A DNA stretch of 32,341 nucleotides from WLMZ01 sp037140375 (GCA_037140375.1 JBAXER010000029.1:1-32341), one strand, 5' to 3'. Shown: positions 8,130-16,181, numbered from the stretch's first letter. Notes: a model not told the origin generated them from the letters alone. Program-made: numbers and translations.

Positions 8130-8609
8130 TTACGCCCCGAAGCGGAGGTCGAGCTTGTTGCCAGCGGCTGCGAGCGATTCGGCGGTGACCACAAATGGGT
8201 CACGAGAGCCAATGACAACCTGGTATTCGCCGAGCACTGGTGGGTCGCTGATCTCGAGCGAATGAACGCACGAAGTGCCCTCGGCGCGGCCGGTGCCAAG
8301 GCGCCCAGAGGCCACTTTGCTGCCGCCCTTATCGAGCACGGTGATGGCCCCGCCGTCGCGGAACTCGGGGAAGTTCTCGGCCGTTGCACACGGATCGCCA
8401 GCGGCAGACGCCACGGTGATGGTGAGCGTTCCCTGGAGATGGCGCCGAGCGGTGCCCGAAGTTGAAACGTAGAAGATCACGCCGCCAGCCACCAGCACGG
8501 CGAGAGCGACGCCAATCGCCGCCCTCGCCTTCGTGCTCTGTGTGCTGAACTTGCCCGAAGGGGCCGCCGAATCGACGGGGCTCGGTGTCTGCGTTGCTGC
8601 GTCCGGCAT
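8130..8609 (-). CDS. Single-pass membrane protein, unknown function
   Basis: 159 residues. About 30 mostly polar cytoplasmic residues are followed by one hydrophobic segment (about 31-50, GVALAVLVAGGVIFYVST). The rest is an extracellular domain of about 105 residues containing LQGTLTITVASAAGD and paired cysteines near 74 and 113, probably a small beta-sandwich or barrel. I do not recognise a named family. It starts 6 nt after the stop of the secreted IPT-domain gene on the same strand, so the two are almost certainly one operon, and it could help anchor or secrete that partner. Confidence 0.7.
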   Translation of the reverse strand: MPDAATQTPSPVDSAAPSGKFSTQSTKARAAIGVALAVLVAGGVIFYVSTSGTARRHLQGTLTITVASAAGDPCATAENFPEFRDGGAITVLDKGGSKVASGRLGTGRAEGTSCVHSLEISDPPVLGEYQVVIGSRDPFVVTAESLAAAGNKLDLRFGA

Positions 8610-8615
8610 GGCGGC

Positions 8616-11600
8616 TCAGTTCCTGACTACGACGGTGGCTGTAGCGCTGCCGCCACGGGAAGCCACCACGTTAATCGCAGTGTTCACCGGGATCGATGGA
8701 TTGATGACCTGCAAGATCCACGCACCAGTTGCATCGACTGCCACCGTGCCAACCAAGGTTCCCGAGCCGACCACGTTGCCGGTGCGAATGGTGACGATGT
8801 TGGCACCGGGGAAGCTTGCCGTGCCGGCGGCACGCCATTCGGCTTTGCTAATGCGGTACTGAGGCGTCGCAGCGGTGATCGTGACGGAGCCTGGTAGAGC
8901 AGTGACTGTGACCGTGGCCGTGGACGTGAGCGCCTGATTGGTGACCGTAACTCTGAAGGTAAGCGTCTGGAACAGTGCTGGCATGGTGAACGATGGGCGA
9001 GCCGTCGTTGCGCCGGTGAGTACAACCGTTGGGCCGGTGAGCTGCGTCCAAGCGAAGCTCGCAGCGTTGGTTGAGGCCGAAGCGTTCAGGGTGACCAAGC
9101 TCGATTGAGCGGCGCTCACTGGCGTGGTGACCACGGCGGTTGGGGTCGCTGCTGCTGCCACCGTAAAGGCCTTGCCAGCTCCGGTGCCGTTTGGCGAGAT
9201 GATGGTCACGGTGCCGGTCGTTGCGCCAACGGGCACGGTTGCCGTGATCGTGGTGCTGTTCACCACCGTGGCCGGTGTCGTTGTTCCATTGAAGCTCACC
9301 TGGGTGGCGCCCAGGAATCCGGTGCCGGTGATGGTGACCACGGTGCCGACCGACGAACTCGTTGGGTTGATCGACGTGATTGCCGCAGGGGCCGGAGGTG
9401 GCGGAGGTGGCACGGTAACGGTGAGTTGCGTGGCGGCAACAACAGTTCCATTTGGCGTGATCACGCTGACGTTGACCGGTCCGGCGGTGGCCGCAAGCGG
9501 AATGTTGGTGGTGATCTGTGTGCCGGCTGGGTTGACGCTGGCGGCTGCTGAAATTCCGCCGAACGAGACCGCTGTTGCACCGGCGAAGTTGGTGCCGTTG
9601 ATCGTGACAACGCTGCCGGTATCCCCGGTGGCTGGAGTGAAGCCGGTGATGGTCGGGGCCAACGGGTTGGTGATAACCGTGAACTGCGCAACCGACGTGA
9701 GGTTGCCGCTGGGCAAGGTGACAACGATTGAGCCTGCGCCAACGGTTGCGCCAATTGGCACCAACACGTCGAGGCGGGTGGCGCTAATCACACTGAACAT
9801 CGCTGCTGTGCCGTTGACCGTTACTGCAGTAGCGGTGTCGAGGCCGAGGCCGCCGACATGCACCATCGTGCCGACCTGACCCGATGACGGATCAAATCCC
9901 AGCAACGTCGGGCTTGGCTCGGTAAGTGATGGCGTGGGGGTGATGCCTTGCGATACCGCTGCTGCGGTTGGCAAGGCGAGCACTGATGCGTCGCCAGCGA
10001 ACGCCGTGGCGGTGTCGTTGGGGATGTAACTCAGGATGCGGTCTTGGGCGTTCGAGAGCTGAGCGCTGGTGAACATTGGGTCGTTGTAGCGGTTGCTTGG
10101 CACGGCGCCACCGGGGGCGATTGCGCCAGCAGCCTGGGTGCGAGGATCGAGCTCGGAGTATGGGAACGGGATGAGTGGCTGAGGTGTTGATTCGCAGACT
10201 CCGCCCGTTGCCTGGCAGCCGCCGGGGCTAAGGCGACGGTCGAGGTTCCACGGGATTCCTTCGAACGAGAAGGGGGCGTTGGCCGCGTCGAGATTGAACT
10301 CAAGGCCTTCGGGGAACGAGATCCCGCCAAGGTTTGCGCCGAATGGAAACAGGTACTGGCCGTTGGTGGACTCGGTGCCCTTGATGTCGATCGACTTCAA
10401 CGAGTTGGTGGTGTCGTTCACCTTCTTGCGGGTGCGGAAGTGGATCTCGTGGGGGATCGGGCTCAAGATGGCGAACTCTTGGGCGGCCATGTTGGCTGGG
10501 TCTGGACAGGCGTTTGCAAAGAGTGGGTCGGCCCTGAGCTGAAGGCATGGCGAGAGCTTGGCCGCAGTTGGCTGCTTGATGAAGTCAGAGTCGTAGCGAA
10601 TCTTGAACAAGCCGATCCCGAAGCCGGTACATGTGCCGATGCCGCCGGCCGTGTTGCAGCCTTGGGTCGAAGCCAGCGGCATTTCGTGGGCCTTGTTTTG
10701 CACTGGGTCGTAGTGCACACTCCAGCCGAGCACGTCGGGTGTGGGCAGCGTGGCGAAGCCGATAAACAAGCCGCGAACTCGCTGATTCTGGAAGCCCGCA
10801 ACGTCGATGCCTGCTTCGTTGATGAACATGTAGTCGGGCTGGCCGGCGCCGGCAGAAGTCTGCAGACCATACGAGATGCTCGAACGGAATGCTGAGAGGA
10901 AGTGGACGCCGCCGATGGTCTCGTAGTTTCCGCCGACAGTGATTGAGTCGCCCAGCATGATGGGCGCCATACGACGTGAGTCGGCAGCAATGCGCAATGG
11001 GAGTCCCGATGGGCTCACCCGGTTGGTGGTTGGGCAGAACTGGTCGCCTGCGCCGGTTGTTGCGTTGGCACCAGCGTTGGTGAGCAGACCGGTGATGACC
11101 GATGTGGTCGCGCGGCCCGTGGTCACGGTGCTGGGGATGCACAACGGGTAACCAGAGGTGAAGGCGTTGGTGTAGTTGTCGGTGTCGAGGCCGAAGCGAG
11201 GGTCGGCGCTGCAGTTGGACGATCCTGCGGCGCAGCCGGGACCGCTCTGCAGGGTGTGTCGCGAGGTTGGGTCGTTGAGACGAACCATGGTGCCGGTCGT
11301 TGGGTCGCCTTGGCGGCCGTTGACGATGAACCAGCCGCCGTTGAAGTCGATGTAGGTGACGTTGCCTTGGACCAGTTCGGCACCCTTTTCGATCAAGGCA
11401 TCGCCCACGATGAGGTCGCCAGTGGCGACTCGGTTGGCCGAAAGTGATGCGGTGCCACCGACTCCGGTGTGGTTGCAACGATCGGTCTTGGCGAGACCCG
11501 TTTCGTGATTGGTGATGCACTCGGCTGGGGCCTGTGCGAACAGCTGCTGCAATGTGAGGCGGTTCGCTGGAAGATCCAAGAGCAGGTTTCGAGGAATGAT

Positions 11601-11816
11601 CACGTTCTGACCACCGACCACCATTTGGCCGCCGGCGTATACGTCGCCTGGAGCGTTGAGGGTGATGCGTTCGATCTCGCCGCTGATACTCCCTGCGAGA
11701 GCGACGGCGTGAGCCGGGGTGGCCGCAAGCGGTAATCCGGTTGCAAGGACTGCGACAGTCACGATGGCTTTGCGTAACGAGACGCGGGTCTTCAGAGTAT
11801 TCATTGGTGTGCTCAT
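8616..11816 (-). CDS. Secreted IPT/TIG-domain protein, 1066 residues
   Basis: A large exported protein. The signal peptide (1-37) has a basic n-region, a hydrophobic core VTVAVLATGLPLAA and a cut site after AHA. Residues 38-630 match no domain I know; they contain several close Cys pairs (such as CAAGSSNC) and are Asn/Thr/Gly-rich. Three IPT/TIG immunoglobulin-like domains follow (about 635-715, 718-800 and 809-885), each opening with a P-x-x-G-x-x-G-T-x-V type strand. A PPPPPPAPA linker separates the second and third. Then come a PKD/Ig-like domain (about 890-975) and a C-terminal beta domain to 1066. No sortase motif or membrane anchor is visible. The frame is open 51 codons further upstream, but that part reads through intergenic DNA; ATG 11816 (or 11804) precedes the signal peptide. 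Adhesion or extracellular-matrix function is a guess from the domain types. Confidence 0.85.
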   Translation of the reverse strand: MSTPMNTLKTRVSLRKAIVTVAVLATGLPLAATPAHAVALAGSISGEIERITLNAPGDVYAGGQMVVGGQNVIIPRNLLLDLPANRLTLQQLFAQAPAECITNHETGLAKTDRCNHTGVGGTASLSANRVATGDLIVGDALIEKGAELVQGNVTYIDFNGGWFIVNGRQGDPTTGTMVRLNDPTSRHTLQSGPGCAAGSSNCSADPRFGLDTDNYTNAFTSGYPLCIPSTVTTGRATTSVITGLLTNAGANATTGAGDQFCPTTNRVSPSGLPLRIAADSRRMAPIMLGDSITVGGNYETIGGVHFLSAFRSSISYGLQTSAGAGQPDYMFINEAGIDVAGFQNQRVRGLFIGFATLPTPDVLGWSVHYDPVQNKAHEMPLASTQGCNTAGGIGTCTGFGIGLFKIRYDSDFIKQPTAAKLSPCLQLRADPLFANACPDPANMAAQEFAILSPIPHEIHFRTRKKVNDTTNSLKSIDIKGTESTNGQYLFPFGANLGGISFPEGLEFNLDAANAPFSFEGIPWNLDRRLSPGGCQATGGVCESTPQPLIPFPYSELDPRTQAAGAIAPGGAVPSNRYNDPMFTSAQLSNAQDRILSYIPNDTATAFAGDASVLALPTAAAVSQGITPTPSLTEPSPTLLGFDPSSGQVGTMVHVGGLGLDTATAVTVNGTAAMFSVISATRLDVLVPIGATVGAGSIVVTLPSGNLTSVAQFTVITNPLAPTITGFTPATGDTGSVVTINGTNFAGATAVSFGGISAAASVNPAGTQITTNIPLAATAGPVNVSVITPNGTVVAATQLTVTVPPPPPPAPAAITSINPTSSSVGTVVTITGTGFLGATQVSFNGTTTPATVVNSTTITATVPVGATTGTVTIISPNGTGAGKAFTVAAAATPTAVVTTPVSAAQSSLVTLNASASTNAASFAWTQLTGPTVVLTGATTARPSFTMPALFQTLTFRVTVTNQALTSTATVTVTALPGSVTITAATPQYRISKAEWRAAGTASFPGANIVTIRTGNVVGSGTLVGTVAVDATGAWILQVINPSIPVNTAINVVASRGGSATATVVVRN

Positions 11817-12005
11817 TTCGATTTGCGTTGCCTGGTAGCAATCGGCGAGCGAAGTCCGGGGGGATCTGGTCGGGACTTCGCGTGCCGTGGCCATTAAGCG
11901 TTGGCGCCGGGGGTACAGGCAAGAGAGCCAATCGTCGTAGGACTTTTTGATCCCGCAGGCGTGGGGCATGTACCCCTGAGCAGCACCTTGGTGCCGGCCA
12001 TTCCG

Positions 12006-12034
12006 CGCAAGCCCTTGCTGGGCAGGGGCTTGCG
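12006..12034 (-). other. Strong hairpin in the IPT-gene leader
   Basis: The arms CGCAAGCCCTTGC (12006-12018) and GCAGGGGCTTGCG (12022-12034) pair over 13 bp with one position that is not Watson-Crick (T opposite G on the plus strand), closing on a 3-nt loop. Two direct copies of ATTCCGCGCA (12000-12009 and 12036-12045) bracket the stem. It lies about 190 nt upstream of the IPT gene start and has no following T-tract. Confidence 0.6.
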
Positions 12035-12173
12035 GATTCCGCGCACTGAGATGAGGTCGTACGACCGATGATCAATTGGTCGATGTTTGGACGATTTGTG
12101 CTACGACCGTGCTAGCACCTACCCAAAATGGTGTACGGCATATTGCCGATGGGGGATTGGCGCACTGAGCAGG

Positions 12174-12179
12174 TATCTT
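12174..12179 (+). promoter_or_regulatory. -10 box for the small basic protein gene
   Basis: TATCTT, followed by a leader of about 24 nt that carries the ribosome site GAAGGA (12196-12201), 8 nt before ATG 12210. This is a conventional leadered start. A TACGACC heptamer (12183-12189) sits over the expected transcription start. Confidence 0.4.
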
Positions 12180-12209
12180 TGCTACGACCCGATCTGAAGG
12201 ATTAGTGCT

Positions 12210-12527
12210 ATGGCTATCGCCCCGAAGCTCACACCGCTGCAGGAAATGGAAGCTCGTCGCAACGCAACCGCTGGCGACAAGCCAAAGCGTGCGATCTCCG
12301 AAGAGGAGAAAGCCACACGCAAAGACCGCGTGGTCAAGGCCAAAGATGCGCTTGCGCGCTCGGTCGGCACCAAGGGTGACCAGGTTGCCCCAGCCCGTGC
12401 CGCTCTTAAGGTCTACTTGCAGAAGCTCAACGAGCCAAAGCAGCCCGACGATGCCGCGTTCGAAGCGCTCATTGAGGCCCCGTTCAAGGCTCCACCAAAG
12501 AAGAAGACCAACGACCGTCGTTTCTAG
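12210..12527 (+). CDS. Small basic hypothetical protein
   Basis: 105 residues, rich in Lys, Ala and Glu, mostly predicted helix (ISEEEKATRKDRVVKAKDALARSV) and ending in a basic tail with KAPPKKKTNDRRF. No signal peptide, membrane segment or cysteine is present. A nucleic-acid-binding or ribosome-associated role would fit the composition, but I recognise no family. The start is well supported by GAAGGA 8 nt upstream. The stop is 11 nt before the kinase gene, so the two are probably co-transcribed. A longer frame on the opposite strand (12072-12671) is judged a shadow. Confidence 0.7.
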   Translation: MAIAPKLTPLQEMEARRNATAGDKPKRAISEEEKATRKDRVVKAKDALARSVGTKGDQVAPARAALKVYLQKLNEPKQPDDAAFEALIEAPFKAPPKKKTNDRRF

Positions 12528-12538
12528 ACGGGGTTCCG

Positions 12539-13555
12539 ATGGTTCGGCCGTTCCACGAACTCTCGGCGCAATCTCAGGTCCGACGGCTTCGCGCCGTTGC
12601 TCTTCACGCACTTCATAGCTACCCCATTGATGTCGCGCGCCTTCGCCTGATCTATCACGGCTACAACACAACGTTTCGAGTCGATACCGCCGACGGTCGC
12701 CGCTATGCGCTTCGGCTCAATGTCAGCGGTAACCGTTCGTTTGCCAATGTGGCTGGTGAGATTTCGTGGCTCACTGCGTTGGCGCGTGACACCGACCTGA
12801 TGCTGCCAGTTCCGCAAGCCACCGTGAATGGTGAGCTCTCGACACGTGAGTTTGCAGCCGACCTTGGCCGCGAGTTGCCAGCGGTGTTGTTCAGTTGGCT
12901 GCCGGGTCCCGATCTCGAGGACTCCACCACGGTGCCGCGGATGATTGCGGTTGGCCGTGCTGCCGCCGCGTTGCACGCCCACGGCGAGCAGTGGGTGTTG
13001 CCCAGTTACGCAGAGTTACCTGATGTCGATTCGGTGCTGATGGGCACGGCGAACAATCTCAGTAGCGAGCATCCGCTGATTGGCGCTGATGAGCGCGGCG
13101 TCATCGATGCAGCGCTCGCTCATACGCAGTCGCAATTCGAGTCACTCGTGCATAATGCGCGGCGTCATGTTCTTCACGCCGATCTGCATTCGGCCAACCT
13201 CAAATGGAACCGGGGTCGCCTCGCAGTGTTCGACTTCGACGACTGCGGGTTTGGTGTGCCGGCCCTAGACCTGGCGATTGCGGCGTATTACCTGCGCGAC
13301 GAAGACGAACTCGAGTCGGCGTTCCTCGAGGGCTATCAGCAGGTTCGTGAGTTGCCGCCGTTCACCGCCGATCAATACGAAGCGATGCTGGCAGCGCGCA
13401 ACTTGGTGCTCCTCAACGATGTGATTGCTAGTAGCAACGCCGAGTTTCGCGATCTGCTACCGCGGTACCTCGCGAACACGGTGACCAAGCTGCGTCGCTA
13501 TCTCGATGTTGGCGTGTATCGCCATGAGGTGCCCGGGCTGATTGCGGCCGACTAG
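12539..13555 (+). CDS. Aminoglycoside phosphotransferase-fold kinase
   Basis: 338 residues with the APH/choline-kinase fold. The N-lobe has the nucleotide strand GYNTTFRVDTADGRRYALRL, with Arg59 in the place often held by the catalytic Lys. The catalytic loop is HADLHSAN (213-220) with D215 as base and N220 as metal ligand, followed by the DFG-equivalent FDFDDCG (231-237). Relatives phosphorylate small alcohols, amino-acid side chains (homoserine kinase II, SrkA) or antibiotics. Nothing here indicates drug resistance, and metabolic or protein-kinase activity is equally likely. It converges on the YkgJ-type gene with 16 bp between the stops. Confidence 0.85.
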   Translation: MVRPFHELSAQSQVRRLRAVALHALHSYPIDVARLRLIYHGYNTTFRVDTADGRRYALRLNVSGNRSFANVAGEISWLTALARDTDLMLPVPQATVNGELSTREFAADLGRELPAVLFSWLPGPDLEDSTTVPRMIAVGRAAAALHAHGEQWVLPSYAELPDVDSVLMGTANNLSSEHPLIGADERGVIDAALAHTQSQFESLVHNARRHVLHADLHSANLKWNRGRLAVFDFDDCGFGVPALDLAIAAYYLRDEDELESAFLEGYQQVRELPPFTADQYEAMLAARNLVLLNDVIASSNAEFRDLLPRYLANTVTKLRRYLDVGVYRHEVPGLIAAD

Positions 13556-13566
13556 ATGTACTCACC

Positions 13567-13593
13567 CGAGATCAGTGCGTGTCGGTGATCTCG
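13567..13593. terminator. Possible bidirectional terminator at a convergent gene end
   Basis: CGAGATCA (13567-13574) and TGATCTCG (13586-13593) form a perfect 8-bp stem with an 11-nt loop, starting between the convergent stops and running into the last codons of the YkgJ-type gene. No T-tract is present. Confidence 0.35.
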
Positions 13594-14147
13594 ATCGCGT
13601 GAATCGCGATCTGGGTGGTGTTCGATGGGCTGATGCCCTGAGGCAGCTCGCTTGGATTCAGGCGTAACTGGTTGGCCGTGGTGCACAGCGCGTCGTAGGC
13701 ATCGTGGTCGGCTTGCGTAGCGAAACTGAAGCGCCAACGTCGTGCTTGCTGTGCAATCAGAATCTTTTCATCGTCGTCGGGCTCAAGGCCGGTGGCGGTA
13801 AACACGCGGCAGTCGTAGGTGCGGCAGGTGCGCGGGCGGTGCTCGTAGATCGAGCAGCGATTGTCGATGAGCATCGGGCATTGACCGCGTTCGTTGTAAC
13901 CCATGAGCACGTGTCCGCGTGGCAGGCGCGGAGCGGGAAACAGCAGCGCCGAGGGGATGTGCGCCAACGGTTCGGTTTCATCGGGCGCAATGTGGATGAA
14001 CTGCGATGCGGCGCAACACGCTGTGCACGAGCCGCACGGAACATCTGAGGGGTTATCACCGCGAATAGCGCCGCGAATTTCGACGAGCCATGACGCGAAA
14101 TCGCCCGCATCTAACTGAGTGTCGGGCGTGGGGTCTCGGTCAGTCAT
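13572..14147 (-). CDS. YkgJ-family cysteine-cluster protein
   Basis: 191 residues of the YkgJ/UPF0153 zinc- or iron-chelating family. The cysteine array is CGSCTACC (C38, C41, C44, C45), then C90 and C98, then C108 and C113 in RPRTCRTYDC, the usual spacing for the family. These Cys bind a metal or Fe-S cluster. The biological role is not established; some relatives are suspected of metal handling or redox modification. Residues 120-191 are a variable tail. The start has no ribosome site but a TAATCT box 9 nt upstream, so the mRNA is probably leaderless. Only 25 bp separate its ATG from that of the divergent DUF6204 gene. Confidence 0.88.
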   Translation of the reverse strand: MTDRDPTPDTQLDAGDFASWLVEIRGAIRGDNPSDVPCGSCTACCAASQFIHIAPDETEPLAHIPSALLFPAPRLPRGHVLMGYNERGQCPMLIDNRCSIYEHRPRTCRTYDCRVFTATGLEPDDDEKILIAQQARRWRFSFATQADHDAYDALCTTANQLRLNPSELPQGISPSNTTQIAIHAIEITDTH

Positions 14148-14156
14148 CGCTCGATC

Positions 14157-14162
14157 AGATTA
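14157..14162 (-). promoter_or_regulatory. Leaderless-type -10 box for the YkgJ-type gene
   Basis: TAATCT on the minus strand, 9 nt before ATG 14147. It shares bases 14161-14162 with the -10 box of the divergent gene, so the two promoters cannot be occupied by RNA polymerase together. Confidence 0.45.
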
Positions 14163-14166
14163 CGCT
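14161..14166 (+). promoter_or_regulatory. Leaderless-type -10 box for the DUF6204 gene
   Basis: TACGCT followed by 6 nt and ATG 14173. The same hexamer at the same spacing precedes mgsA. It selects ATG 14173 over the upstream in-frame ATG 14119, which lies inside the divergent gene. Confidence 0.5.
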
Positions 14167-14172
14167 GCGGGC

Positions 14173-14553
14173 ATGCAGGACGGCTCGAATGAACGAGTAT
14201 TTCGGGTCACGGTGAGGGGTCGGTTTCTCGACCTCACCGAAAAGGCGCGCAGCTATCTCGTGGGCAGTGTCGACGAGCACGACATCATGAAGTCGGGCTA
14301 CACCGCCGAAGGCACGTTTACCTATGACAAGCGCATCGACTTCTTTAACTTTCGTTATGAGGTTCGCGTTGGAGGCGACGATCCTGAGACAGCGGCCCAT
14401 GTGCACGGTCTCGCTGAGACCGAGGGTTTTATGAACACGATGGGATTCGGCTTTCGTGATCTCAAAGTGACCCTGGTCGATATGTCGGCGATGTGGGCTG
14501 ATCCGCGTCTTGGTGGCGGCAGCTCAACACCGTCGAGCAATTCGCTCCTTTAG
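14173..14553 (+). CDS. DUF6204 family protein
   Basis: 126 residues. FRVTVRGRFLDLTEKARSYL followed by EGTFTYDKRIDFFNFRYEVR is the pattern of the DUF6204 family, small cytoplasmic proteins of actinobacteria with no known function. No signal peptide or membrane segment is seen. The C-terminus is a Ser/Gly-rich tail. ATG 14173 is preferred because a TACGCT box lies 6 nt upstream and the family's conserved region starts soon after. The gene ends 24 nt before modA; modA has its own -10-like box, so the two need not be one operon. Confidence 0.82.
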   Translation: MQDGSNERVFRVTVRGRFLDLTEKARSYLVGSVDEHDIMKSGYTAEGTFTYDKRIDFFNFRYEVRVGGDDPETAAHVHGLAETEGFMNTMGFGFRDLKVTLVDMSAMWADPRLGGGSSTPSSNSLL

Positions 14554-14565
14554 TTACTCGTTGAC

Positions 14566-14571
14566 TATTGT
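14566..14571 (+). promoter_or_regulatory. Leaderless-type -10 box for modA
   Basis: TATTGT, then 6 nt, then ATG 14578, with no ribosome site in between. TTGACT lies directly before it (14561-14566), too close to act as a -35 box for this -10. No ModE-type palindrome is seen. Confidence 0.45.
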
Positions 14572-14577
14572 CGCCGC

Positions 14578-15348
14578 ATGCGAACCAAACGACTCCTCCT
14601 CGTGTCACTGGTATCGATTTTTGGACCGCTTGTTGCTTCGTGCGGCGGCGCGTCAGATGGTGGAGCCAAGGGCTCGGGTGGCATCGTGGTGTTCGCGGCG
14701 TCGTCGCTGACCGAAGCGTTCACCGAAGTCGCTACCGCATTCAATGTGGTCAACGCAGATGTGAAGGTCACGTTCAACTTTGCCGGTTCAGGCGATTTGG
14801 TGACCCAGATCAGTCAGGGGGCACCCGCTGATGTGTTTGTGTCGGCCGATGATTCGAATATGAAGAATCTCGCCGATGCGGGCGAAGTTGCCGGCGATCC
14901 AGTGGCGATTGCGAAGAACACATTTGAGATCATCGTCGAGAAAGGCAATCCGAAGGGCATTGCTGGCGTGGCCGATCTGGCCAAGCCCGAACTCGTGGTC
15001 GTGTTGTGTGCAGAGACCGTGCCGTGCGGCAAAGGTGCAGCCAAGATCCTAAAAAGCACGAACGTAACCGTGACGCCGAAGAGCCTTGAGGACAAGGTCA
15101 AGGGCGTGGTCGCCAAGGTGACCACCGGTGAAGCCGATGCAGGCATCGTGTTCGTCACCGACGTGAAGACTGCGGGCGACAAGGCTGCGGGCGTAGAGAT
15201 TCCGACCGTTGTCAATGTGGTCACGAACTATTCCATGGCGATCACCAAGCAAGCCGCCAACGCTGCGCTCGCTCAGAGGTTTATTGACTTCGTGAGTGGC
15301 TCGCAGGGTCAGGCGATTTTGGCGAAGTTCGGGTTCCTCGCACCATGA
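14578..15348 (+). CDS. modA: Molybdate ABC transporter substrate-binding lipoprotein
   Basis: A 256-residue periplasmic-type binding protein, lipid-anchored in actinobacteria. The signal peptide ends in the lipobox LVASC with Cys22. The mature part opens with IVVFAASSLTEAFTEV, and NFAGSGDLVTQISQGAPADVFVSAD is the oxyanion-binding core typical of ModA. GKGAAKIL and GEADAGIVFVTDV follow as expected. It captures molybdate (or tungstate) outside the membrane and delivers it to the permease encoded next, with which it overlaps by 4 bp (ATGA). Molybdate and tungstate selectivity cannot be told apart from sequence. Confidence 0.95.
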   Translation: MRTKRLLLVSLVSIFGPLVASCGGASDGGAKGSGGIVVFAASSLTEAFTEVATAFNVVNADVKVTFNFAGSGDLVTQISQGAPADVFVSADDSNMKNLADAGEVAGDPVAIAKNTFEIIVEKGNPKGIAGVADLAKPELVVVLCAETVPCGKGAAKILKSTNVTVTPKSLEDKVKGVVAKVTTGEADAGIVFVTDVKTAGDKAAGVEIPTVVNVVTNYSMAITKQAANAALAQRFIDFVSGSQGQAILAKFGFLAP

Positions 15349-16181
15349 TTCGCAGGCGGCGACGGTCGACGACGCGTTCTCGCGTGCCAGCGTGGGTCGT
15401 GGCGTTGGCCGCCGTTGCTGTGCTGTTCTTCGCCCTACCCGTGATTGGTTTGGTGTGGCGCGCGCCGTGGTCGAATGCTTGGGCATACCTCACCGAAGAC
15501 ACCGCGCTCACCGCGTTGCGGCTCTCGATGGTCTGTTCGTTGTGGGCCACGTTGCTCTCCATCATCTTCGGTGTTCCGCTGGCGTGGCTACTCGCCCGGG
15601 TGCAGTTCGTTGGCCGCAGCGCAGTACGCGCCCTGTGCATGATGTCGATGGTGCTGCCCCCGGTGGTCGGCGGTGTTGCACTGTTCTTCGCTCTTGGTCG
15701 ACGAGGCATCGTTGGGCAGTATCTCGATCGCTGGTTCGATCTGCGCCTGCCGTTCACAACCGCAGGCGTGGTCATTGCGCAGACGTTTGTTGCCATGCCA
15801 TTTTTGGTGGTCACCGTTGAGGCCGCCTTGCGTCAACTCGACACCTCATTCGAAGATGCTGCGCGCACACTCGGTGCCTCGCGTTGGTACACGTTTCGGC
15901 GAGTGACCCTGCCAGCAATCGGGCCAGCTCTGGCCGCTGGTTCAGCGTTGGCGTGGGCGCGTGCGCTCGGTGAATTTGGCGCCACCATCACCTTTGCTGG
16001 CAACTTTCCCGGCACCACACAGACGATGCCGTTGGCGGTGTACCTCGCTCTTGAGACCAATCCCGAACAGGCAATCGTGTTGGCGTTGGTGATGATCGCG
16101 ATCTCGTTCGCGGTGCTTGTTGCGCTGCGAGATCGCTGGTTCATCCGAGCCGGCAATGAGCCGACGAGAGTGCAACCATGA
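15345..16181 (+). CDS. modB: Molybdate ABC transporter permease
   Basis: A 278-residue inner-membrane permease. An Arg-rich N-terminus is followed by about five or six hydrophobic segments, beginning at about 18-37 (VPAWVVALAAVAVLFFALPV). The cytoplasmic EAA loop, EAALRQLDTSFEDAARTLGA, contacts the ATPase. GEFGATITFAGNFPGTTQTMPLAVY is a hallmark of molybdate permeases. It overlaps modA and modC by 4 bp each, giving translational coupling and a fixed stoichiometry. Confidence 0.95.
   Translation: MIRRRRRSTTRSRVPAWVVALAAVAVLFFALPVIGLVWRAPWSNAWAYLTEDTALTALRLSMVCSLWATLLSIIFGVPLAWLLARVQFVGRSAVRALCMMSMVLPPVVGGVALFFALGRRGIVGQYLDRWFDLRLPFTTAGVVIAQTFVAMPFLVVTVEAALRQLDTSFEDAARTLGASRWYTFRRVTLPAIGPALAAGSALAWARALGEFGATITFAGNFPGTTQTMPLAVYLALETNPEQAIVLALVMIAISFAVLVALRDRWFIRAGNEPTRVQP

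Larger units (their letters stand above)
11817..12209. promoter_or_regulatory. 393-bp divergent regulatory region with many hairpins
   Basis: No gene fits here. On the minus strand, towards the IPT gene, the leader could fold into four successive hairpins: 12034-12006 (13-bp stem, 3-nt loop), 11994-11983 (GCACC/GGTGC), 11976-11963 (GGGG/CCCC) and 11881-11849 (GCGAAGTCC, 15-nt loop, GGACTTCGC). Towards the plus-strand gene are two perfect palindromes, GGTCGTACGACC (12055-12066) and GTGCTAGCAC (12109-12118). The heptamer TACGACC recurs at 12060, 12102 and 12183. I recognise no known riboswitch consensus. Confidence 0.5.

Noticed and set aside
10585..12075. 496-codon minus-strand frame overlapping the IPT gene
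   Set aside because: It is the shifted frame of the IPT gene and its leader, is very rich in Arg, His and Ser, and has no recognisable domain.
12072..12671. 199-codon minus-strand frame opposite the small basic gene
   Set aside because: The plus-strand gene has a ribosome site, a -10 box and an adjoining kinase gene; the minus frame crosses into the kinase and has no family signal.
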